DNA from: Terriglobia bacterium
GTDB lineage: Bacteria > Acidobacteriota > Terriglobia > UBA7540
Direction: 5' to 3'
Assembly (NCBI GenBank): GCA_030049455.1
Contig: JASIKV010000156.1
Span: 1 to 15,804, forward strand
DNA length: 15,804 bases
In this document: in pieces, positions 1 to 7,353 of the stretch
Position numbering within the stretch: position 1 is the first letter of the stretch
Layout: every line of letters starts with the position of its first letter
Translations under genes and position numbers: made by a program
The notes under the pieces: model-generated
Told to the model about the DNA's origin: nothing
The model's database searches: none
The model's input: the letters and a program-made list of their open reading frames with translations, nothing else

Positions 1-241
1 CATCCACCACCATCACATGCGAACCGCGTGAGATGAAAAGGCGGCGCGCCGCACTGTCGCAAATCAGGTAGTCCCACCCGCCTTCGCCGCCCAGCACGAC
101 TTTCTTCAGGAGATGATAATTCGCATCCGCTGCACCGGCGGGTCTCGCGCACAGGGCGATTGACGCCAAGACGGCGACGGCTATTACGCGCGCCGCACCC
201 AAACGTCCTGCGCCTGAACCCATCGTCATGCGTTGATTCAT
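1..241 (-). CDS. Secreted YncE-like beta-propeller protein, N-terminal part only
   Basis: A minus-strand frame opens with ATG at 241 and stays open for 80 codons to the window edge, where the gene is cut. A purine-rich GGGGG stretch sits just upstream. In-frame ATGs at 229 and 223 are alternative starts. The N-terminus has a basic start followed by an Ala/Val/Leu-rich core ending near an A-A-D, which reads as a Sec signal peptide. After it comes YHLLKKVVLGGEGGWDYL, then residues resembling D-S-A-A-R-R-L-F-I-S-R-G and H-V-M-V-V-D. This is the first blade signature of acidobacterial YncE-family seven-bladed propeller proteins. The family is exported and often lies near metabolic or surface genes. 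No substrate can be deduced. The family call rests on recalled resemblance of a short stretch. Confidence 0.7.
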   Translation of the reverse strand, partial: MNQRMTMGSGAGRLGAARVIAVAVLASIALCARPAGAADANYHLLKKVVLGGEGGWDYLICDSAARRLFISRGSHVMVVD

Positions 242-806
242 TTCGCCCCCTTCGCGGATGCTCACCCTATCACGAGACACATCAAAGGGCAAGGATGCAA
301 GGAAGTGAAGTTATGTTGGCCTACACCAATCTCGATGGCGGGTTCACCACCTGGAAAAGGCTTTTTCGCAAAACATTCCCGACCCTGCATCGCTTCCGGC
401 CTCCGGCGAGGTGCGGGCATACCGCCGGCAGGCTGCGAGCAGCGCGGGAGTAAGCTTGGAGGGCTCTCGCAGCAGCACCTCCGTTTCCATTCTGCGAAGC
501 CGCGTTCATGTGATGGGGATATGCCATAATGCCAGGTCCATTACTCGATACTTCGCGTGCCCGCGGGCGGCGCAGACATAAGAAACGATATTTGCGCCAC
601 CCCATGGCTCGAATGCTGTTCTGGCCGCTGGTTTGATCATGCATCGCGCGCTGTGCGCTTCAACGTTCCAACATAAGGCGGCTTTCCCTTCATAGAACCA
701 ATTCACTCTTCACATTTCGAAGTTTGTTCCGTTTCATCATAAGAACGGGGTTATAGTTGGGCGGGTTTCCCCCAGTTCGATCTTCAAACAGTGGTGGAGG
801 TGGTTG
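242..806. other. Long divergent intergenic region without a recognisable gene
   Basis: This stretch separates the minus-strand YncE-like gene from nikR. Short frames on both strands (for example 321-644 and 160-453) have Arg/Pro/Ser-rich translations typical of non-coding GC-rich DNA, and no domain is recognisable. The only structure seen is an imperfect hairpin at 399-433: ten pairs with one bulged base around a 14-base loop. No tRNA, riboswitch core or repeat array was found. Confidence 0.6.
264..292 (-). promoter_or_regulatory. Possible promoter for the YncE-like gene
   Basis: On the minus strand TTGCCC (292-287) and TAGGGT (269-264) are separated by 17 bases. The -10 keeps the key first, second and last positions, and the -35 keeps TTG. 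It lies about 25 bases upstream of the ATG at 241. The match is weak and could be chance. Confidence 0.25.
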
Positions 807-1223
807 ATGGGAGAGTTGGCGCGAATTGGAGTTTCCCTGGAGTCCGGTCTGCTCCGGCAATTTGACAAAATTATCACTGAAAAAAGGTATGGCAACCGCT
901 CCGAGGCAATCCGAGACCTGATTCGCGATCATCTGGTAGAAGTACAAATCGATCAAAACCGGATCGTCGTGGGAACTCTAACGATTGTCTACGATCATCA
1001 TCGGCCCAATCTGACCGAAAAGTTGGTTGAGGCGCAGCATCAGTTGGGCGGCAAAGTGCTTTCATCGATGCACGTACACCTGGACCACCACAACTGCCTT
1101 GAAGTGGTGGTCGTGAAGGGGCGCAGCCGGGAGGTCCGGGATTTTGCCAACGGGATCCTGAGCCTGCGCGGCGTCAATCACGGCCAACTGGTCGTCACCA
1201 GCGCCGGCGAGCACCCGCAGTAA
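807..1223 (+). CDS. nikR: NikR-family nickel-responsive transcriptional repressor
   Basis: The 138-residue product has the length and two-part layout of NikR. An N-terminal ribbon-helix-helix DNA-binding domain (about 1-45) includes RIGVSLESGLL and NRSEAIRDLIRD. A C-terminal ACT-like regulatory domain (about 52-135) follows. The four square-planar nickel ligands of E. coli NikR (His76, His87, His89, Cys95) line up with His78, His89, His91 and Cys97, the last three in M-H-V-H-L-D-H-H-N-C. Glu33 and Asp37 match the E. coli Glu30/Asp34 pair at the potassium site. The family binds DNA as a tetramer when loaded with nickel and represses metal uptake genes. ATG 807 is preferred because GGAGG lies 6 bases upstream; a TTG at 804 is the alternative. 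The next gene downstream is an outer-membrane TonB-dependent receptor, the kind of gene NikR controls in Helicobacter. Cobalt or another metal as the real cue cannot be excluded. Confidence 0.93.
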   Translation: MGELARIGVSLESGLLRQFDKIITEKRYGNRSEAIRDLIRDHLVEVQIDQNRIVVGTLTIVYDHHRPNLTEKLVEAQHQLGGKVLSSMHVHLDHHNCLEVVVVKGRSREVRDFANGILSLRGVNHGQLVVTSAGEHPQ

Positions 1224-1331
1224 CCCTGGATTACATCCCCACAACCGCTCTCAGCTCCTGTTCTATGGAAACTGCTGTCCGAATCAGCATCCCCATCCGT
1301 TGCCTGCACGTACTTTGCGAAGCCCCGTCAT

Positions 1332-1373
1332 ACCCCACTACTGGTAAATCCTGCGCTGCCTGACTGGTGGGGT
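1332..1373 (+). repeat. Inverted repeat downstream of nikR
   Basis: ACCCCAC (1332-1338) and GTGGGGT (1367-1373) form a perfect 7-bp inverted repeat around a 28-base spacer. The spacer itself contains ACTGGT at its left end (1339-1345 region), and the same hexamer recurs at its right end. No T-run follows, so it is a poor intrinsic terminator. It could be a weak nikR transcript end or chance. Confidence 0.3.
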
Positions 1374-1407
1374 GCAGAGGACCACGCACAAAATTGTAGA
1401 AAAAGTG

Positions 1408-1436
1408 TTGACGCGTAGCACGAGATGTAGAATCAT
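1408..1436 (+). promoter_or_regulatory. Probable promoter of the TonB-dependent receptor gene
   Basis: TTGACG (1408-1413, five of six to consensus) is followed after 17 bases by AATCAT (1431-1436, four of six). An alternative -10, TAGAAT at 1428-1433, has a better sequence but too short a spacer. Transcription would start near 1443, leaving a leader of about 65 bases before the chosen ATG. The inverted repeat at 1415-1441 covers the spacer and -10, as expected for repressor control. Confidence 0.45.
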
Positions 1437-1441
1437 GCTAC
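1415..1441. promoter_or_regulatory. Candidate NikR-type operator over the receptor promoter
   Basis: GTAGCA (1415-1420) and TGCTAC (1436-1441) are perfect inverted half-sites separated by 15 bases, 27 bp overall. The E. coli NikR operator is GTATGA-N16-TCATAC, 28 bp, so the GTA start and the spacing are similar. It overlaps the -35/-10 spacer and the -10. A nikR gene lies immediately upstream, which makes NikR the obvious candidate ligand. The assignment is inference from geometry and context. Confidence 0.4.
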
Positions 1442-1508
1442 TCGGTAACACGAATTCTGCAATCGTAGTACGCAAGGGACACCTTGGAATGTGACAGGGA
1501 TTATAGGA

Positions 1509-4500
1509 ATGTCGATGACACTGAAAAAGGCTCGCCGATTGACCGCCTGGCTTCTCCTCAGCTCGGCTTCATTATGGGCGGCGGCGAACGGCAGGATCTC
1601 GGGCACGATCACCGACCCATCAGGAGCGGTAATTCCCGGGGCCACATTGACGTTGACCAATACTGCCCTCAGAACTACCTTTCGAGCAATTTCCGACAAT
1701 CAGGGATTCTACTCCTTTCCGACTCTGCCGGTGGGCCGCTACGATCTGATCTTTGAGGCGGTGGGATTCAAGACGCAGAAGAAAGCGAACTTGACGGTTG
1801 ACACCGATGCCGCTCTGAAAGTGGACGCAGTGATGGAACTGGGCCAGCAGTCCCAGATGGTTGTGGTCACCGCCACGGCGGCGGCGAGCGAGGCGCAGGT
1901 GGACACCGTTGCAACCCATTTGGGCGAGTTGGTAACGGGAAATCAGATGACCGCACTTCCCTTGAACGGGCGAAGCTACACCGATCTCTTGCCCATTCAG
2001 CCGGGAGTGGTCCCGGTCACGACGCTTCTGCCCAGTTCCGTGATCATGGCCGGCGTGACAGGAACGCTAAATCCTTCCGGCGATTTGAATCCGGGGAACT
2101 TGTCGATCGACGGGCAGCGGGAGTCCTCCAACGGGTTTATGGTCGATGGGATTGACGTTCAGGAGCACATGAACGGCGGCACTTCCATCGTGCCGAATCT
2201 GGATTCCATCGATGAATTCCGTGTGTTGACCAATAACTTCGACCCTGAATACGGCAACTATAACGGCGGCATGGTCACAGTCATTACCAAGTCAGGGAGT
2301 GACTCCTTCCACGGAGATGCGTTTGAATTCCTGCGCAACACCGTCCTGGACGCCCGCGGCTACTTCGACCCCAACGTGCCGGCATTCCAACAAAACCAAT
2401 TTGGCGGAACTCTCGGAGGGCCCATTCGGCGCGGGAAGGTCTATTTCTTTGGGGATTACCAGGGCACCCGGACGAACCAGGGGGTTGAAACGGGATTGAT
2501 CACTGTGCCTTCCGCGCAAGACCGTGAGGGTAATCTTTCCGACCAGGCCAATTCTTTTGTGACGACGGACGCAAGCGGGAAACTCGTACCCGCAACAGTC
2601 AGCGGATCGTACATCGCAGGCTTGCTTACGCAGGGGCTGGGTTACAATGTTGCCGCCGGGGAGCCTTATTACACACCAGGATGCACGTCGAGTACCGCCT
2701 GTGTCTTTCCGAGCGCCGTAATTCCGCAGGGAGCGTGGTCGTCACCAGGACACGACCTTCTTCAGTACATTCCTGCACCCAACATCGGGTCCGATCAATA
2801 TTCCACCTCAGCGTTCGCCCAAACGGTCCGCGACGACAAAGCTTCCGGGCGCATCGACGCCAACACCGGCTGGGGCCAGGTCTCCGCCTACTACTTTTTC
2901 GACGACTATAGTCTCGACAACCCCTATCCGGGTCTGCAAGGGGGAGCGAGCATTCCGGGTTTTGACGCGTTGACGTTCGGGAGATCCATACTAATGAGCT
3001 TGGGAGATTCTAAGGCCTTTGGAACCCGAGTGGTCAATGAGTTCCACCTGGGGCTGTTGCGCAATGCCAACGTGATTGGGCAGCCGCGCGGGGGCCTGGG
3101 AGTCAGTATGGCCTCTCAAGGCTTCGTGAGCGGCGTGGGAACACCGGGAATTGTCGTGCAGGCGCCGCAATTCGAAGGGGTTGAGAATATAACGTTCCCG
3201 TCGTTCGTCATGGGCGTTCCGATTACCAATGAAACCCAGAACAACAATACGCTCTATGTCAGTGACACTGTTTCCAAGGTGATCGGCACCCACACGCTGA
3301 AGTTCGGCGGACAATTTCATGTCGATCAGGTAAACGAGCATCCCAACGCGACCTTCAATGGAACGTTTAACATCAATGGCACGGAAACCGGAAACGCTTT
3401 TGCCGATTTCTTGATCGGCGTGCCCAGTAACTTCACCCAATCGTCGGGCGAGCCGTTTTATTTGCGGAATCGCTATGCCGGCCTGTTCGCGCAGGACAGT
3501 TGGCGAGTGGGCCCCCATTTGACCGTCAATTTCGGCCTGCGTTGGGATTACATCATGCCCTTCTGGGAGAAACATAACGAACTGCAGACCATCATTCCCG
3601 GAAGGCAATCGGTGTTGTATCCGGACGCGCCGCCGGGGCTGGTGGTTCCCGGCGATCCGGGAATTCCCAGCACCATTTCGCCTTCCAAGGCGGACAATTT
3701 CGCTCCGCGCATCGGCATCGCTTATGCGCCGAAGTTCGATCGCGGAATCTTGAAGGAAATCTTTGGGGCGAGTGGAAAGAGCAGCCTGCGCGCCAGCTAC
3801 GGAATTTTCTACACAGCCTTCGGCGGCCTTTCGGCGGGGATCATGTATGCCGTTCCACCGTTCGGATACAACTACCTAAGTCCCGAGCCGCCGCTGTTCG
3901 CAACCCCCTTCCTTAATGCCGCTGACGGCGGCGAGAACGTCGATCCTTTCCCTCTCACCTTTCCCCCTTACAACGTCTCCGCCAAAAATCCCAACACGAC
4001 ATTTGACTTTGCCAACGTCATTCCCATCGCTGCCGATCCGTATTTTTACTATCGCAACGACGTTCCCTACACCGAAAATTTCATGTTCTCGTTCGAGCGG
4101 CAGATTACCTCCAGCATGCTGCTGACCCTGAATTACGTGGGCAACCAGGGGCATCATCTGCTGGACGTGCTGTCCACCAATCCCAGCAACCAGGCGCTCT
4201 GCCTGAGCCTGAGCCAGCCGAGTGAAGTCGCGCCGGGCAGTCCGACGTGCGGACCCTTTGGCGAAGACGCGATGATCACCAGCGCCGGCGGCCAGGTATA
4301 CCAAGGCACGCGGGTGGGGCTGGGTCCCGATTACGGCGAGAATACCGCTCAGACGACCATTGGGAACTCCGCCTACGACGCGCTTGAAGCCAATCTTCGC
4401 TACGTCGGCCGCGGATCGGAATTCCTGGTCGGCTACACCTACAGCAAATCGATTGATCAGGCCTCCAACCTGGGAGAGCAACTGAATCCTCTGAATCTCA

Positions 4501-5084
4501 ATGGGACGCGTGTAATCTCCGCCTTCGATATGACGCAGGATTTCGTGGCCAGCTACAAACTGGCGTTGCCATTCACTCGACTTAGCGGACGGGCGGGCCG
4601 GCTCACCGACGGCTGGAGCATCGCAGGGACCACGCGGTTCAGCACCGGCTTTCCGGTAACCCTCTACGACGACTCGGACAATTCCTTGTTGGGAACGCTC
4701 GGCAACGGCGTGAACAATTACTTGCTCGATACGCCGGACTACGACGGCGCGCCGCTTCAAATCAATACAAACCCACGGAACGGCCGCTCCGAGTTCAACA
4801 CAGCAGCGTTCAGTCCGGAAAAGCTCGGCCAGCTTGGGACCGCCAGCCGGCGATTCTTCTACGGTCCGGGAATCAGCAACTTCGATATGACCCTCACCAA
4901 GGTCCTGCGCATCACCGAGGCAAAATCCCTGGAGATTCGCCTCGAGGCATTTAACGTGTTTAATCATGCCCAGTTTTACGGAGCAGCCTCCGTCGATGGA
5001 GAAGTGAACGATCCCCATTTCGGCGAAGTCGTCAGCGCCGCATCCCCGCGCCTGGTCCAGGCCGCCGCAAAATTCACTTTTTAG
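1509..5084 (+). CDS. TonB-dependent receptor with carboxypeptidase-regulatory-like N-terminal domain
   Basis: The 1191-residue outer-membrane receptor has a signal peptide (KKARR then a Leu-rich core, cut near A-A-A/N at about residue 26). A carboxypeptidase-regulatory-like beta-sandwich follows (about 28-108; GRISGTITDPSGAVIPGA, and later G-F-Y-S-F-P-T-L-P-V-G-R-Y). Then come a VVVTA segment in the TonB-box position, a plug domain (about 130-240; LPLNGRSYTDLL, and an SIDGQR-type loop), and a long barrel ending in Phe (KFTF), the usual outer-membrane assembly signal. Length and order match the Oar-like receptors abundant in Acidobacteriota. ATG 1509 is chosen because AGGGA (1496-1500) lies 8 bases upstream. 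ATG 1515 (AGGA at 6 bases) and GTG 1491 are also possible. Substrate is unknown; family members are often assumed to import carbohydrates. The neighbouring nikR and promoter inverted repeat suggest metal control here. A cupin gene follows 54 bases downstream. Confidence 0.93.
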   Translation: MSMTLKKARRLTAWLLLSSASLWAAANGRISGTITDPSGAVIPGATLTLTNTALRTTFRAISDNQGFYSFPTLPVGRYDLIFEAVGFKTQKKANLTVDTDAALKVDAVMELGQQSQMVVVTATAAASEAQVDTVATHLGELVTGNQMTALPLNGRSYTDLLPIQPGVVPVTTLLPSSVIMAGVTGTLNPSGDLNPGNLSIDGQRESSNGFMVDGIDVQEHMNGGTSIVPNLDSIDEFRVLTNNFDPEYGNYNGGMVTVITKSGSDSFHGDAFEFLRNTVLDARGYFDPNVPAFQQNQFGGTLGGPIRRGKVYFFGDYQGTRTNQGVETGLITVPSAQDREGNLSDQANSFVTTDASGKLVPATVSGSYIAGLLTQGLGYNVAAGEPYYTPGCTSSTACVFPSAVIPQGAWSSPGHDLLQYIPAPNIGSDQYSTSAFAQTVRDDKASGRIDANTGWGQVSAYYFFDDYSLDNPYPGLQGGASIPGFDALTFGRSILMSLGDSKAFGTRVVNEFHLGLLRNANVIGQPRGGLGVSMASQGFVSGVGTPGIVVQAPQFEGVENITFPSFVMGVPITNETQNNNTLYVSDTVSKVIGTHTLKFGGQFHVDQVNEHPNATFNGTFNINGTETGNAFADFLIGVPSNFTQSSGEPFYLRNRYAGLFAQDSWRVGPHLTVNFGLRWDYIMPFWEKHNELQTIIPGRQSVLYPDAPPGLVVPGDPGIPSTISPSKADNFAPRIGIAYAPKFDRGILKEIFGASGKSSLRASYGIFYTAFGGLSAGIMYAVPPFGYNYLSPEPPLFATPFLNAADGGENVDPFPLTFPPYNVSAKNPNTTFDFANVIPIAADPYFYYRNDVPYTENFMFSFERQITSSMLLTLNYVGNQGHHLLDVLSTNPSNQALCLSLSQPSEVAPGSPTCGPFGEDAMITSAGGQVYQGTRVGLGPDYGENTAQTTIGNSAYDALEANLRYVGRGSEFLVGYTYSKSIDQASNLGEQLNPLNLNGTRVISAFDMTQDFVASYKLALPFTRLSGRAGRLTDGWSIAGTTRFSTGFPVTLYDDSDNSLLGTLGNGVNNYLLDTPDYDGAPLQINTNPRNGRSEFNTAAFSPEKLGQLGTASRRFFYGPGISNFDMTLTKVLRITEAKSLEIRLEAFNVFNHAQFYGAASVDGEVNDPHFGEVVSAASPRLVQAAAKFTF

Positions 5085-5138
5085 CGACAGTGTGACTTAA
5101 AAGGTGCCCCGTTTAGTCAAGGTTTCGATGGAGCGGCT

Positions 5139-5570
5139 ATGAAACGAATCAAAACTGCGTTCCTGCTGGTACTTTTGACGAGCATCATCCTTGCCGTGGT
5201 GCCCCTGTTCTCGCAGGCTCCGAAACCCGGTCCGCTCAGCATGAAGTTGCAGTGTGCGGGCGGAGATTGTCCGCTCCTCCACGGCGTCCCACAGACGGCG
5301 GGGATGCGCAGCGGATTTGTCCGGCTGAAGACCGGCGAAACGGTCGGCTGGCACACCACGGGGAAGAACGAGGAATCGCTGGTCATCCTTCATGGGAGCG
5401 GCGAGGCACGCATCGAGGGCCAGCCAGCCAAACCTTTCACCGCGCCTGCGCTCGTCTACATTCCCCCGGCAACGCGGCACAACGTCGCCAATACCGGAAG
5501 CGAGCTTTTGGAATACGTTTATGTGGTTGCACCCGCTGGTAACCTGCCTGCGGAGACGGTCCTACACTGA
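5139..5570 (+). CDS. Exported small cupin-domain protein
   Basis: The 143-residue protein starts with a clear Sec signal peptide (MKRIKTAFLL, hydrophobic to about residue 22, likely cut after SQA near 26). A single cupin barrel follows. Motif 1 appears as G-W-H-T-T-G-K-N-E-E-S-L-V-I-L-H-G, with His72 and Glu78 or Glu79 as possible metal ligands. Motif 2 appears as P-P-A-T-R-H-N-V-A-N, with His114. Cys39 and Cys44 could form a disulfide in the mature protein. The first His of the classic HxH pair is not obvious, so metal binding is likely but not certain. ATG 5139 has GGAG (5130-5133) five bases upstream. The 54-base gap behind the receptor suggests co-transcription. A periplasmic ligand-binding or small-molecule-processing role linked to the receptor is inference. 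Confidence 0.8.
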   Translation: MKRIKTAFLLVLLTSIILAVVPLFSQAPKPGPLSMKLQCAGGDCPLLHGVPQTAGMRSGFVRLKTGETVGWHTTGKNEESLVILHGSGEARIEGQPAKPFTAPALVYIPPATRHNVANTGSELLEYVYVVAPAGNLPAETVLH

Positions 5571-5616
5571 AGCGCGAACCTACTGGTAATTCGTTCCTTT
5601 GCCGATTTAGAATGCG

Positions 5617-5639
5617 TGAGGCCGCACGCGAGGGCCTCA
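5617..5639 (+). terminator. Hairpin after the cupin gene, possible terminator
   Basis: TGAGGCC (5617-5623) pairs perfectly with GGCCTCA (5633-5639) around a 9-base loop, 47 bases after the cupin stop. There is no following T-run, so intrinsic termination would be inefficient. It may separate the receptor-cupin transcript from glmU. Confidence 0.35.
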
Positions 5640-5710
5640 ACTGACGATGCCCTCCGCGTCGCGCAGGGGGCGTTTCTACATTCCAAGATGTCCTGGTTGT
5701 GGAGCCATCG

Positions 5711-7111
5711 ATGAAGCATGAGGGTTTTTCAATAGTCATCCTGGGCGCCGGCAAGGCGACGCGATTCAAGTCCGAGCATCCGAAGCTGCTGCACCCGCTG
5801 GCGGGCCGTTTGCTGGGTGAATACGTCTTGCGGACCGCGGCGGCGGCTCATGCCGAACGGATTTACCTGGTCATCGGCCATAAGGCCGAAGAGATGCGCA
5901 GCGCCTTTACGCGGCCGGGGGTGGAATTCATCGAGCAGAAAGAGCAGTTGGGCACCGGTCATGCCCTGATTGTGGCGCGCCCGGAACTTGAGCACTGCCC
6001 CAGTGATGTGGTGCTGGCGCTGGTGGGAGACGCTCCATTGCTTCGGCCGGAAACGCTGGCGGCGCTGGTGGCAACGCACCGCGGGCAGCGGGCGGCTTGC
6101 ACCATTCTCTCCATGCGCGTGGAAAATCCCACCGGCTACGGCCGGATTGTGCGCGGCGCGGGCAAAAGTGTGCGCGCCATCATTGAGGAAAAAGCGGCGA
6201 CGGCCGCGCAAAAGAAAATCCGCGAAGTCAATTCGGGCATCCTTTGCTTTTCGCGCCTGCCGCTGCTCAAGCACCTTGGCGAACTATCGCCGGACAACCC
6301 TCAAAAGGAATACCTGCTTACGGATTTGGTCGAGATTTTCAACCGGCGCCGCCTGAAGGTTGCGGCCTTCGAAGCTCCGGCCGAGGAAGTCCAGGGCATC
6401 AACGACCGCGCGCAGCTTGCGGAAACGGCGAAAATGCTTTACCTGCGCAAGGCCCAAGCCTTGATGAAGGAGGGCGTGACGTTCACCGACCCGGAGGCGG
6501 TGTACATCGACCCGGACGTGACCATCGGGCCTGACACGGAGGTGGGCGTGGGCGTCAGCCTGCGCGGGAGCACGCGGCTCGGCAGCGGTTGCCACCTGGA
6601 GCCGTATTCGACCATCACCAATTCAGCTCTGGGAGACAAGGTCACGGTGCGCCAATCGTGCGTCATTACCGACGCCGAAATTGCTGCAGGCGCGGCCATC
6701 GGGCCGTTCGCGCATTTGCGCATGGGCTCGACCCTCGGCGCCGACGTCAAAATCGGCAACTTTGTTGAGGTCAAGCATTCCAGCATCGGGCGCGGCACCA
6801 AGGCCCAGCACCTGACCTACCTGGGTGACGCGACGGTGGGTGAGCGCACCAACATCGGCGCGGGCACCATAACCTGCAACTACGATGGCGCCAGGAAGAT
6901 CCCCACCATAATTGAGGACGAAGTCTTCATCGGCAGTGGAAACATGCTGGTTGCGCCGGTGCGCATCGGCAAGGGATCCTACACGGCGGCGGGCTCAACG
7001 ATTACCCAGGATGTTGAACCGGATTCGCTGGCCATTGCACGAACCCCGCAGGTGAACAAACCCGGGTGGGCCAGGGAGCGTAAGAAAAGTACGTCTCACC
7101 CTTCTAAATAA
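5711..7111 (+). CDS. glmU: Bifunctional UDP-GlcNAc pyrophosphorylase / glucosamine-1-phosphate acetyltransferase
   Basis: The 466-residue product makes UDP-N-acetylglucosamine, the precursor of peptidoglycan and LPS, from glucosamine-1-phosphate, acetyl-CoA and UTP in the cytoplasm. The N-terminal uridyltransferase domain (about 6-230) has GAGKATRF with Lys25 in H-P-K-L-L, Q-L-G-T-G-H-A (79-85), the metal Asp107 in V-G-D-A-P-L, and N-P-T-G-Y-G-R. The C-terminal left-handed beta-helix (about 255-450) carries Arg337, Lys355, the catalytic His367 in A-Q-H-L-T-Y-L-G-D, and N-I-G-A-G-T-I-T-C-N-Y-D-G with Asn390/Tyr391. Key residues of both active sites therefore look present. Length matches the family (about 455). 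GAGKATR replaces the more usual AAGxGTR. ATG 5711 is chosen because GGAG (5701-5704) lies 6 bases upstream; GTG 5699 is the alternative. The gene is housekeeping and need not be functionally tied to the receptor cassette. Confidence 0.96.
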   Translation: MKHEGFSIVILGAGKATRFKSEHPKLLHPLAGRLLGEYVLRTAAAAHAERIYLVIGHKAEEMRSAFTRPGVEFIEQKEQLGTGHALIVARPELEHCPSDVVLALVGDAPLLRPETLAALVATHRGQRAACTILSMRVENPTGYGRIVRGAGKSVRAIIEEKAATAAQKKIREVNSGILCFSRLPLLKHLGELSPDNPQKEYLLTDLVEIFNRRRLKVAAFEAPAEEVQGINDRAQLAETAKMLYLRKAQALMKEGVTFTDPEAVYIDPDVTIGPDTEVGVGVSLRGSTRLGSGCHLEPYSTITNSALGDKVTVRQSCVITDAEIAAGAAIGPFAHLRMGSTLGADVKIGNFVEVKHSSIGRGTKAQHLTYLGDATVGERTNIGAGTITCNYDGARKIPTIIEDEVFIGSGNMLVAPVRIGKGSYTAAGSTITQDVEPDSLAIARTPQVNKPGWARERKKSTSHPSK

Positions 7112-7246
7112 CTTGCGTCTCAACCTGCAAATGACGGTGACCAGCAGATTGCACTTTTTACTTGCCGCGCGTAAGACCTACCGTGCCCGAAACCAAAGGC
7201 CTTTCCACCCCTCCTTGTAAGCTCTTCAAAAGGGAGATAGATAAAG

Positions 7247-7290
7247 ACGCCCCGGTTGGCACCCGGCGTGCATCCCCACGTGGCGGGGAG
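7247..7290 (+). other. Two tandem hairpins in the leader before the coiled-coil gene
   Basis: ACGCC (7247-7251) pairs with GGCGT (7265-7269), with an inner GGT/ACC helix and a TGGC loop. Immediately after, TCCCC (7273-7277) pairs with GGGGA (7285-7289). They lie 64-107 bases upstream of the ATG at 7354 and about 135 bases after glmU. They could be a glmU transcript end or a 5' leader structure. No known riboswitch is recognised. Confidence 0.3.
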
Positions 7291-7353
7291 CCCCTCACAG
7301 GCCGTCCGTGAAGCTTCCTGAAGTATCAAATCAAATCGAGGGGAGATACGACC

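Noticed and set aside
399..480. Possible cobalamin or other riboswitch near nikR
   Set aside because: A hairpin and a GCTGCGAGCAGC stretch caught the eye, but none of the conserved core sequences of known riboswitches could be found on either strand.
3876..5018. A 380-codon minus-strand open frame inside the TonB receptor gene
   Set aside because: It lies wholly antisense to a gene with clear receptor domains. Its translation is rich in Gly, Val, Arg and Ala without any recognisable motif, as expected for the complement of a GC-rich coding frame.
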